From contig MU839215.1 in the NCBI GenBank assembly GCA_030685235.1, positions 56,946 through 120,945 of the forward strand: a stretch of DNA of 64,000 bases, given 5' to 3'. The position numbers and the translations under genes were made by a program. Shown piece after piece: positions 25,486-35,254 of this stretch (position 1 is the first letter of the stretch; every line of letters starts with the position of its first letter). Under the pieces are notes generated by a model. The model was not told the origin of the DNA. It did not search any database and was given only the letters and a program-made list of their open reading frames with translations. The stretch comes from Copromyces sp. CBS 386.78 (taxonomy: Eukaryota > Ascomycota > Sordariomycetes > Sordariales > Sordariaceae).

Positions 25486-26061
25486 GAGAAAGTCTTTTCG
25501 GACAGTCAAGAAAGTCTTCTTATATAGTAGCCCTACCTACTTACACCCTTCCCGCGCGCTAACGCACGCTAATGCACACCAAAATTTTTGAGCCAATTAA
25601 ATCGCTCGCATCCAAATCGCGGTCCACACTCTACTTCGCCCACCCAGATGTACACCCATCTAGATGTGCACCCAGATTGGCCACTTACAACGCACTTTAT
25701 AGGGCACTTAGCGGTACAGTCGCACACGGTCGTACATCGCTCAATTGAATCGCTCAACGACTGTTAGCGACTGTTAGAGATTGTTAGCGATTGTTAGCGA
25801 CTGTTAGCCAGATGACAGCGCTTTGTTTATTTGGTGATATTTCGTAATGCGTGCGACGATGTAAATCGCTTACGAAATCTGGGGGCTTGGCGGGCGCGGT
25901 AAGGTTTGCTGACGCTAAGAATAGGCGCGTGGAGACTTAGAATGGATGCGAGCGATCTAATTGGCTCAAAAATTTTGGTGTGTATTAGCGCGGGGGAAGG
26001 ATGTAAGTGGGTGGGGCTACTATATAGGAAGACTTTCTTGACTGTCCGAAAAGACTTTCTC
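25486..26061. mobile_element. Inverted-repeat DNA element 4 (576 bp)
   Basis: Terminal inverted repeats of about 120 bp starting GAGAAAGTCTTTTCGGACAG, with the second motif copy (AAAGTCTTCTTATATAG) 22 bp in. Duplication TTAATTAA (25478-25485, 26062-26069). The interior is GC-richer and little RIP-mutated; it shares an 'aaaatttttgagccaat' block with the element starting at 62963. Short direct repeats 'gactgttagc' occur at ~25759-25808. The minus-strand frame at 25569-25757 is not supported as a gene. Confidence 0.9.
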
Positions 26062-26236
26062 TTAATTAACTCTATAAATTAAAGAATAATATAATTATCT
26101 TATTTCGTACTAAAATTCTCTAAAGTATTAGTAATCCGCTCTTATATTTAGGCCTACTTATCTACCTTCTAGTTAGGGTTTTCTATTAGCTTTAACCTAT
26201 TAAAGCCTACGTTATCGATTAGGTTAGCTTTTTAAC

Positions 26237-26651
26237 GAGAAACGCTATCTGCACCGCTGGTAAACGCTATCTACACCGCCGTCTAAAAATAAAATCTAAA
26301 GTTACTCTACCAAAAAAAGGGTCTATAGCCTCAAAGTAGGCTGGGAATTTTTGTAATTTTCTACTCTATTTAATAGTTTCAAAGTTAGCTCTTAAATATT
26401 ACCGCAGCCTTTGAACCTACTAATGGTTTAAGAAAAAGAAAGTTTTATTTGGAAATTTCTTACATCTTCTAAAATAGTAGATAGGAGAGGCGGTAGAAGC
26501 GTTAGTAAGTATATTATAATAGAGAGAACTTTACCGAACTCAAAAATACTATTTTTATATTTGGAGCTTACTCTTTGCCTAAGTTATACCTTATTAAAGT
26601 TTTGGACAGCGGTGTAGATAGCGTTTTGCGGCGGTGCAGATAGCGTTTCTC
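26237..26651. mobile_element. Inverted-repeat DNA element 5 (415 bp)
   Basis: Ends GAGAAACGCTATCTGCACCG, second copy AAACGCTATCTACACCGCC 22 bp inward. Duplication TTTTTAAC (26229-26236, 26652-26659). This copy is decisive for the target-site length: the duplicated string does not start T and end A in the way that made 6 bp possible in other copies, so 8 bp with a GAGAAA terminus is the only perfect solution. Same subfamily as 63908. Confidence 0.9.
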
Positions 26652-26659
26652 TTTTTAAC

Positions 26660-29190
26660 CGACCCTTTTATATATAATATTAATTTATACGCGGAAAATC
26701 GTTAGTATTTACCTCACTTTCTTTACAGATTTCCTTATAACCTTCTTAAACTCCTTTACTAACGCTTTTTTAATCCTCCTCTTTATTTATTAGGAAATAA
26801 CTATTACTTTTAATTCTTCCGAATCTTCTTTAATATTAGTCCTAAGATTTTTTCTTCTACTTTATACTGAATATAGCCGAATAGTATTTTCTAAACCCGA
26901 ATTAACTTTAAAATTAGCGTCTCCTTCTTTAATAATCCTTTAAATTTTTTATAACGCTTTATATTTTTCCTTTTCTTTAAATAATATTTTTACTAAATTT
27001 TCCGCTATTTTATCCGTAAGTATAGCGATTTTTTTATTATTTTCTTTAAATTCTATCCAATTCGGTAGTTCTATCCTCATTAGAGAATTAATATTTATAG
27101 TACTATTTTTTGCCGAATTATATAGAGGCTATAAATATTATTCGGGAATTAAACCCGCTAATCGGCTCCGGTTAACTTTTAAGCTTTAAAATTTTCGCCG
27201 CCTTTATATACTTCGGGGGTAACAGTTAAAATAGCGCGGATTACTATTCCGTTAATAATAATAGAAGTATAATTCTTCTTATTTTTATTGTACTTTATAT
27301 AAATATTAGTATTTTAAAAGAAAGGCAAACCTAGAATAATTTTATAATTAAGTAAACGGTTTTCGGTAATAAAGAAATAAATTTCCTTACTTTTATCGAA
27401 TAAGTAGATTTTTTTATAAATTTTACTAAAGAATCCCTTCTAATTATTATTACTATTAATATTAGTAATTTCGGTATTAATATTCGTTAGGCCGAAATGA
27501 TTTACTAATCCCTTATAAATAATATTATATTTAATTCTTATGTTAAATAAGGCGGTAATTTTTTCCTCTCCTTTCGTTTTAACGGAAATTATTAGTGTAA
27601 GTAATATAGAAAATTGGGTAACCCTATTCTTTAAAATTAAAATAGATATTTTAACGTACTTAACAACGTTAATAGAAGTATTATGGAATAATACCCTTTT
27701 AATTAATTTAATTTTAAATTTATTAATTTTCTACTACTCTAAAGGAACGTTAACGAATATTAATTAATCGATTTAATTATAGATAATTTGGACGTTCTCT
27801 TTTATTAATTTAATAAAATTAGTTAAAATATAGCTATAAATAGATTTCTATTTAATATTTATAATATTAATTTAAATAAGTCCTTTAAGTATAATAGGTC
27901 CTTTAAATACGATAGGGATAAATTTATTAGCTTTTGGGGTATTATTACGAGTAGTATTACCGTTGTATTCAAATTTAAGTTTAAGTAAATTGTAATTATT
28001 ATTATAAATAGTATCGATAAGTAAATTTACTTAATAATAAATAATTATAATATTAACGGGGTTATATTTTATAATATCTTTAATAATAACTGAGATTTTA
28101 ATGTTTATAAATTTCGCAACTATAAGATAGAATTCTTTTAAATCCGTAATATCGTTATAAACTTTAGGATTTCTAAGCTAATTAAAAAAATAGACTTTCT
28201 TAACCTTCTTAATAATAGATTTAAAAGCGGATTACTTTTCCTCTATAGTATTAACGTTATATTTAGCCCCTTTTTTAATTATATTAATAGTTAAAATAAG
28301 GGGGATAAATAAAAATATAGGAGTATTATTAAAAGAATTACTTTCGGATACCTAAACCTTCTTAATCTCTCTAAAAGTAATAATTATTATAGAAATTAGG
28401 GGTATTATGTTAATTTTGACCTTATTTCTTAAATTAATTAATTTTATAACCTTTAGAAATTTATTAAGGAATTTTTTACTTCTAATTAGGATAGTATATA
28501 TAGAGGCGACTTACTTTCGAACTTCTAGTATCGGACTATAAAAGTAATTATACCTCCTAATTTAAATAATATTAATTGAAGCTAATATCTTCTTCCCCTT
28601 TAATTTCTATATTTCCTCTTACTTTCTTCTAGTACCTTAGTAAAAAATATTAAATTTTAGAACGTAATCAGGCTTATTAGGATTTTTACCTTTATAGTAT
28701 TCAAATTCCTAATTTTTAAAATTGGAATAAGCAGGATAATTCGGTTTTAAAGCGATTAAAAACTTTAGTAACTCTCCGACTTTCTTTTATTTTTACGTAG
28801 CGCAATATAATTTTTAATTTATACGATTCTTATAATTATAATTAGGGTTAAGGAAAACGATAAATAGTATACCCTTAGAAATTTAAACCTTTTAATAAAA
28901 ATAATATCCGTATATAAGGTTTATATCCTTCTTAACGTACTTATATATAAAATAATTTCCTTTATACTAGTAATAAACTTTTTAATATTTGTTAAAAAAT
29001 TAGTAATTACTAGATAATAGGTATTGAATTCTACTTCGATTAAAATTATTAATAGGTATAGTATTAATTTAAATAGTATTAGTCTAAATAGGAGGGTATT
29101 AAATTTAAGAGGGGTAGTAAATAGTAAATTATTAAAGGGTAAGAAGAGGTATTTAGGAAGGAGGGCGAATATTTTAAGAGATTTAAATTA
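26660..29190 (-). pseudogene. Element B region between gag and RT, weakly assigned
   Basis: Minus-strand frame that stays protein-like when Gln/Trp stops are skipped, located between gag (above 29190) and RT (below 25480). It should hold the gag C-terminus and protease, but I could not place a protease DSG site or a zinc knuckle with confidence. The plus-strand open frame at 27540-27767 lies antisense to this and is most likely a shadow. DNA elements 4 and 5 separate it from RT. Confidence 0.45.
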
Positions 29191-31012
29191 CTAACTTCCT
29201 AAATTTTTCGGCAAATTTATTTATAGCTTTATTAATAGCGGATTACTTCTTAGTAAACTCTTTTATAATAATTTAAATAATTTTCTTAACGATTAAAATA
29301 TTATTATTTTTAGAAGAAATATTATTATTAAATTTAACGACCTTTTTAAAGGATTTAGATGTCTTAGTAACGATTTCCTCTTTATTAAAATTAGAAGAGG
29401 CTAAAAATTTAAAAATATCGACTTTATTAAATTATTTAATAATAAAGTTATTAAATTTACTAGCGAAGGTAATTTAATTTATTTAATAAATTTCCTCCTT
29501 AAATTTATATATAAAAATAGTAATTATATATTTAGTATTAATATATAACTTCTTATAAAAGTTCTTAATAATTAAATCCTTAATACTATTGTAATTAGTA
29601 GAAAATTAATAAGTAAGAAGGGTAAAGTAATTAAAGATAGCGTTAGCGATTTTTATTTTATTATAGGGGATACGTTTAGTATAGAATTTTTTTAAAATAA
29701 TAAATGTATTATCGGTCTATTTAGGATCTTTAGCTTTATAAGTAATTTTAAAAATTAAAATGAAATTCTCCTAAATAATATTAATATTAATTTTAAATTA
29801 GCGCAAGATACTTTTAGCGACGTCCTTAGGCTACTTCTTATATTAGCTAATTTAAATAATAATTTTAAATTTATTATTACTAAAGTTATTATATTTAACC
29901 TTTTCTTCGAAGAATTCGAAATACTTAGTAACTTTCTTACCGTTAAACTTCTTCTTAGGGCTAATATTATAAACGTAAACTATAGTATTACCTTTAGTAA
30001 AGAAAGTAGTAAAGTTAAAAATTCCTAATATAATAGGCTTTTAAATACCGGGGGAAGGAGAGGTCTTCGGAATAAAAAGGGAAGAAGAAGTATTAAATAT
30101 AATATTTAGTAATAATTAGTTATAAGGTAGGGGTTTTTAAATTAAAATATTATAATAGAAAGGGAAATATATTAGTAATTATATAGGATTATATTTTAGG
30201 TTATTATAATTATTCGCAAACGGGCAGATTTAATATCCTTTATCGAAATACTTCTCATCTTTTAAATACTTTTATACTATTTAAATTAAAATACTTATAT
30301 TTTAATTGGGGTATTAAGTATTATATTAATTCGGAAGTCCGGTTATAATTTCGCTTAATTAACAATAATTACTATTGTAATAGGAAGTAAATACTACTTT
30401 TTTAACCGTACTTATTTCTAATAAGAAATTAACTATTTGTAAAAAGTTGGCTAAAATTATTTACAATATTAATATAATATATTTTAAAAGGGTTACAGCT
30501 ATTCTAAAGAAGAGTTTAATATATAAATTATAAGTATTTATACTAAATATAGGCGGAAATAATAAAGGGGGGATTTATTATTTATTATTAATTTATAGTC
30601 TTTAATTTATTATATAATCTAAACTACTAATTCTCTAATCTTTAATCTATCGTTTTATTAAATTAGTATTTCAAAATGATTCGTTTTTATATTCTATATC
30701 GATTGTAATTTAATTAAAGAAAGGAAAAGGGTTAGTATATTTGTCGAAGGGTATTAATAAATTGTAAATTAGACGAAGAATTTAAAATCCATATATATCC
30801 GGAATTAAAGTCTCTATTAAATCGAATAAAAGATTTCTTTATTAAAAGAGGTAATTAATTACTTATTATTCAATTTTCAGCTTTTAAATTAATATCTTAA
30901 AGGAAATAAAGATAATTTTAATATCTACAAGAAGTTTCGGCTGAAGACTCTTCGAATTAGTATTAGCTAATTTAGTTAGGAGTTTGAAATTTATTTCGTC
31001 TTTATTACTATT
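29190..31012 (-). pseudogene. gag: Element B gag remnant and leader
   Basis: Minus-strand coding of a Lys/Asn/Phe-rich protein immediately downstream of the 5' LTR. Example readings: NTIVYVYNISPKKKFNGKKV (~30000-29930), FFEEKVKYNNF (~29905), IANAIFNYFTLLTY (~29650) and KAINKFAEKFRKLVI (~29230-29190). Position and composition suggest gag; no signature motif was found, so the name rests on context. About 30100-31012 is leader or gag N-terminus with no firm frame. Confidence 0.5.
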
Positions 31013-31578
31013 TAATTTAGAATAGAAAATACTATATAGGAAGAGAGATTAATTCCCTACTATAGAAAAATTAATTTAATTAATATAAAGATTATAAGAA
31101 TTAATACTTTAAAAAGGAGAGTAAATTTATTATAAAATAGTTCTTATTTATAAAATAAAGACGAAGAGATTTTTATATTTTAATTATCGACTATTTAGGA
31201 GGAGATTAGAACTAATATTAAAATATTAAATTCTAATAAATCTTTAAAAAAGGTTAAGGGAGTAAATTTAAACGTTAATCTTTTTAAGAAGGGATTCTAA
31301 AATAAAAGAAGAATAAACTTAGTACAGGAAAACGAATTTAGGATTAGAATTCGAATGCATTCTTCTAAGAAGGAATATTATTTAGTCTAAGCTACTTATT
31401 TCTCTTCCTAAATTTCGAAGGAGATTCTTTCTCCTTTTATCTTTAAGGTTCAAACCTATAACTAATGGTACCTAATTGAGCAGCTAATCTACTCCTACTT
31501 GTAATGAACTGCCCTGCTCCCTTAATAACCCCGTGATCCTTAGCTAAAGAAAAAAACGTGAAAAAATTCCCTAAATTA
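31013..31578 (-). repeat. 5' LTR of element B, empty site for Cp
   Basis: 566 bp, uninterrupted homologue of the split LTR at 9135-15489. Begins TAATTTAG where the other copy has TGATCTGG and ends CTAAATTA. At ~31214-31218 a single AATAT occupies the point where Cp inserted in the other copy. The half near 31440-31560 retains C/G bases lost in the partner (gcagctaatctactcc), and the opposite is true in the other half. Confidence 0.9.
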
Positions 31579-33000
31579 ATAATTTACTTAATTATACCTA
31601 TTAGAATACAATAGTTTATAAGAATAATAATCGGCTTAATATATAATTATACTAATCAATATAGAGTACAGTATACTTATATTAAATATACTATCTCTAA
31701 TTCTATAGGCTAGTAATTCTTTTCTACGGCCGATAACCATTTGCTATAAAAAAGGATTGGCTGAATTTTATAGATTAAGATATTTTTCCCGTCCTATTCG
31801 TTTTCTTTAATATAGAAAACTATAGCGCCGAAACCCTATTATTTTAATATATTTATTTTGAAGAAAGTAATACGATTTAGGTAATAATAGAAGACGATTA
31901 TTTCTTTTATTAACTATTCTTATAAGATTGTAAATACCTCTTTTTCAAAGTCTATTAGGATGAATTTTAATAAATTCGTAAATACTTTCTATACTACTAT
32001 AAACTTCTTCTTAAGTATTTTCCTATCCTTTTTACTCTTTTCGATAAATTTTATTTTATACTCTTTTAATAGCCCAATTTTCTATACGAATTATAGAATA
32101 AATCGTTTAAAAAAGTTGGCTATACCTATATAGTATTTTAAAAATATTAAGTCTATTAATTATTGGATATTCTATATAGCGGCTATTCGGTCCGTTATTG
32201 TAGCTATATTTAATCCGTCTATATAATAGCTTAATAAGCGTACTAATAAGTATATTACGAAAGACTTCTTTACCGTAATATTTAAATTAATTTCTTTAAA
32301 CAATTTTAATATAATTTCGAAATATTTCAAATAATCTTCGGCAATATTATTAAATACAATTATATCGTTGATATATCTTACCGCGAATATCCTATATAGG
32401 TATAATATCTAATTAATAAAATATTGAACGTACGGTAGGGAATTTTTATACCTTATTAATATAACGTTAAACTTTTCTAAGCCTTTAGGATTAATAAGAA
32501 TTATTCTATCCCTATATAATAGATATACTTTAATTTAATAAAAGAAAGCTAATCCGTCGAAGTAGTTCGCGAACCTTTTACCCCTTATTTTAGCGATAAT
32601 TGAGTCCTAGGTTGGAAGGGGGCAAGAATCGTTTATTATAATACGGTTTAACGGGCGTAGATCGATAACTACCTTAGTTTTACAAACGCTGGCTATTGTA
32701 TATTATACGATAGAATATAGGTATTTAAACGGTATTGCCTTAGTTATCTATTCTAATTTTTTATTTTTGTATATTTAGTCCAAGGTATTATCGAATATTT
32801 TTTAGTCTTTTATTTTAATTTAATTGGGTTTTAAAAAGACTTTCTACTATTATTAGCCGTCGACGAAGTCTACGTAGAATATATTTTCGTCGCTTATTTT
32901 AATTATACCTCTATTATTATATATATTATATTTATTTAATAGGGCTTTTACCTACTAAATATATTTTAGGTTTTAATTATAAATTTTTATACTATAAATT
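31579..33000 (-). pseudogene. Element A reverse transcriptase and RNase H (first part)
   Basis: At ~32395-32320 the minus frame reads IFAVRYINDIIVFNNIAEDY, LKYFEI, a Ty3 YxDDI box (first Asp as Asn) followed by the E.HL..L helix. RNase H begins near 31830 with GFGAIVFYIKE and continues to QPILFYSKWLSAVEKNY, P(I/T)ELEI and then 'YC..IGI.K' ending at 31583, exactly where B is inserted. The rest resumes at 9134. Stops at Gln/Trp; inactive. Confidence 0.85.
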
Positions 33001-34507
33001 AATTTAATTTCGGGGATATTATTATCCTTCCCGATACCTAATAATAGATTTCTTTTTTAAATTTCCCGGAAGATCTTTAAAGCGTCTTCTTCTATAAATT
33101 TATAATTGGGTATTTCTTAATCGTTTTATATTAATTTATTAGGTTTTTTTACGTCTAGCGTTAATATAATACTTTTTAAATCCGTTATAAATATAAATTC
33201 TTACCCTAATTTAACGCCTATTACTATAAATAGCGCCTTCGCCTAAGTTAAGGATATTACCCAATATTTATCTACTTTAATATCTTTTATAATTCTTAGC
33301 CGCTAATTATAATAAATTTATATTAGTTTATCTATACTATTTATAACGGATACTAGCTTCGGTATCTTAAAGTTGAATAAATAGTTCTATACGTTAGAAT
33401 ACTTAGTTTCGAAAATATATTCTTTAAGTACCCCCGCCGGAAATATTTCTACAATATAAGTGTAATCTATTAGGATTAACCGGTATTCGTACAAAGGAAT
33501 TACTATATTATATATTACAGCTACTTTCCAACGAACCGGCCTTATAGTATAATTAGTGTAAACGACTATATTACTATAAATTAATATTCGTATTATTTCA
33601 ACGTTTAAATCGATAATTACTTTATTAAGTTAGATTTATTCTATTCCTAATAGTAAGTATATAACTAATCCTTTTATAATTTATATAATTAAAGTAAATA
33701 TTTATTACGTTAATTTACCGTTTATTAAACCTTTAATAAATAATTTAAATATTATTTATCGTATTAGTATAATATAACCTCCGACTATATTAAATAATTT
33801 AATTTCCGAATTATTATATTAAACGTTCTTACTCTACTTTATCTATTATTCGTCAACTAAAATATTAAAATATCCGGTATTTACGTAAACGGGGTACTAT
33901 AGTCCTTCTAATTCTAAATAGACCTATATACGGAAATAACTATAGTAAATTAAACTATAAGAAAGTTTTAAAATAACCCTTCCTAATTATTCGGCGGTTC
34001 AAAAAGCTTTTACTACCTAATCTATTTCTATAGCGATTATTGTATAATCTATAGGAGGCTAAAAGTTATTAATTATTAATTTAATAACTATAGGGGAAGT
34101 AACCTTTTTACTATAAAGATTTAACCTTAGGGGTTTTAATTACGTATATAAATTTATAAAAATATAAGTAAATATATCGGTTCGTATTACGAAATTTTCG
34201 CCATATTTTAAGTATATCTAGCGTAATTTATTTAAGGTATTTATATAAATTAAACCGGATTTATTATCGCTATTAATATTTATAAGTACTTTATTAGTTA
34301 ATAAAATATATGCTTTTTCGGCTATATAAACCTCTTTATCTTTAGAGCTATAGTATATATTAATTTCGTTATAACTATTTTACAATAAATATTCGCCCTT
34401 TAAATTAGGCTTATCTACCAGTCTATAAATTTACTATTTATTAATTACTAAGTAAACCCTATTATAAAGAGGGCCGAACTTTAAGAAGTAGCGGTATATA
34501 TATTTAT
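33000..34507 (-). pseudogene. Element A protease and linker, decayed
   Basis: Minus-strand protein-like frame upstream of RT. The 34480-34260 part reads YRYFLKFGPLYNRV, RLVDKPNLKGEY and SSKDKEVYIAEKAYILL, with few non-Gln/Trp stops. It runs to the DNA element at 34508 and resumes beyond it in the same frame (…HRPYKY then IYRYF). By position it should contain the protease, but I could not pin a D-T/S-G site. Confidence 0.55.
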
Positions 34508-35254
34508 AAGAAAGTCTAACCGTACGGTTACTAATGTCTATCCGTACGGTAATCCACTTTTTTCTCCTATATATATACCTAACCCTGCCGTCTCCTCCCC
34601 GTCAGCACCAGTCTCGCTCGTACCGCAACCGCTAAGCCCTCAGATTACAGCCTATTATACATTCTGACCGCTGCACACGTACGCTGACAGCTGTGACAGT
34701 CGCTGACAGCCGTAACAGTCGCTGACAGCCGTGACAATCGCTGACAGCCAATCGCTAATAGCCGTTACAATCGCTGACAGTTGTGACGGCCGTGACAGCT
34801 GTGATAATCGCTGACAGTTGTGATAGCTATTGATAGCCGTGACAATTGCTGACAGCTGTGATAGCTGTGATAGCCGTAATAGCCGTGATAGTCGTTGACA
34901 GCTGTGACAATCGCTAATAGCCGTGATAGCCATGATAGCCGTGACAGCCGTGACAGCCGTGACAGCTGTGACAGTTACTAACAGCCGTGACAATCGCTAA
35001 TAGCCAATCGCTAACAGCCGTAACAATCGCTAACAGTTGTAATAATCGTTAATAGCTGTGATAGGTACGTATTTGGTCTAGGCACTGCGGTCTGATGTTA
35101 CGCATGAAAGAATGGTAATGCCTAGATTTCTGGGCGAAATTTTTGAAAGAATACATGTGACATCTGTGGCCGCGCGAGGGTTAGGGATATGTGTGAGGGA
35201 ACAAGTGGATCACCGTACGGATAGACATTCGTGACCGTACAGTTAGACTTTCTT
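34508..35254. mobile_element. Inverted-repeat DNA element 6 (747 bp), minisatellite core
   Basis: Same subfamily as 780-1596 but less RIP-mutated. Ends AAGAAAGTCTAACCGTACGG (first G now A) and complement; a second motif copy 22 bp inward. Duplication ATATTTAT (34500-34507, 35255-35262), an 8-bp string that does not start T and end A. The inner arm carries the agggttagggat block (~35177). The centre (~34680-35060) is a 9/19-bp minisatellite ('gccgtgacagctgtgac', 'aatcgctgacag'). The 112-residue minus frame at 34655-34993 is translation of this array. Confidence 0.9.
34680..35060. repeat. 9/19-bp minisatellite inside DNA element 6
   Basis: Runs of a 9-bp unit (agccgtgac and variants) alternate with a 10-bp unit (aatcgctgac). 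On the minus strand the 9-bp runs translate as repeated V-T-A. Better preserved than the homologous array at 955-1380, so it shows the ancestral unit before C-to-T/G-to-A change. Confidence 0.85.

Larger units (their letters stand above)
9135..31578 (-). mobile_element. Giant Ty3/gypsy element B with extra long ORF, hosts copia Cp
   Basis: Bounded by two LTR copies of identical net length (566 bp): 9135-15489 (interrupted by Cp) and 31013-31578. LTR ends read TGATCTGG and CTAAATTA, RIP-altered inverted termini. Flanks are ATAA on both sides (9131-9134, 31579-31582). A purine tract (minus: AAATTTAAAGGGAAATTT) abuts the lower LTR, so transcription is on the minus strand and the upper LTR is 5'. 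Contents in order: gag, RT, integrase, then a long unrecognised ORF. Four DNA elements (19178, 19908, 25486, 26237) are nested. Net length is about 14.8 kb, very large for a fungal Ty3 element. Confidence 0.85.

Noticed and set aside
25569..25757. 62-residue Cys-rich open frame
   Set aside because: Lies within the inverted arm and core of DNA element 4; not conserved in the related arm at 62963.
34655..34993. 112-residue open frame rich in V-T-A repeats
   Set aside because: It is the translation of the 9/19-bp minisatellite in DNA element 6; no start context, no non-repeat sequence.
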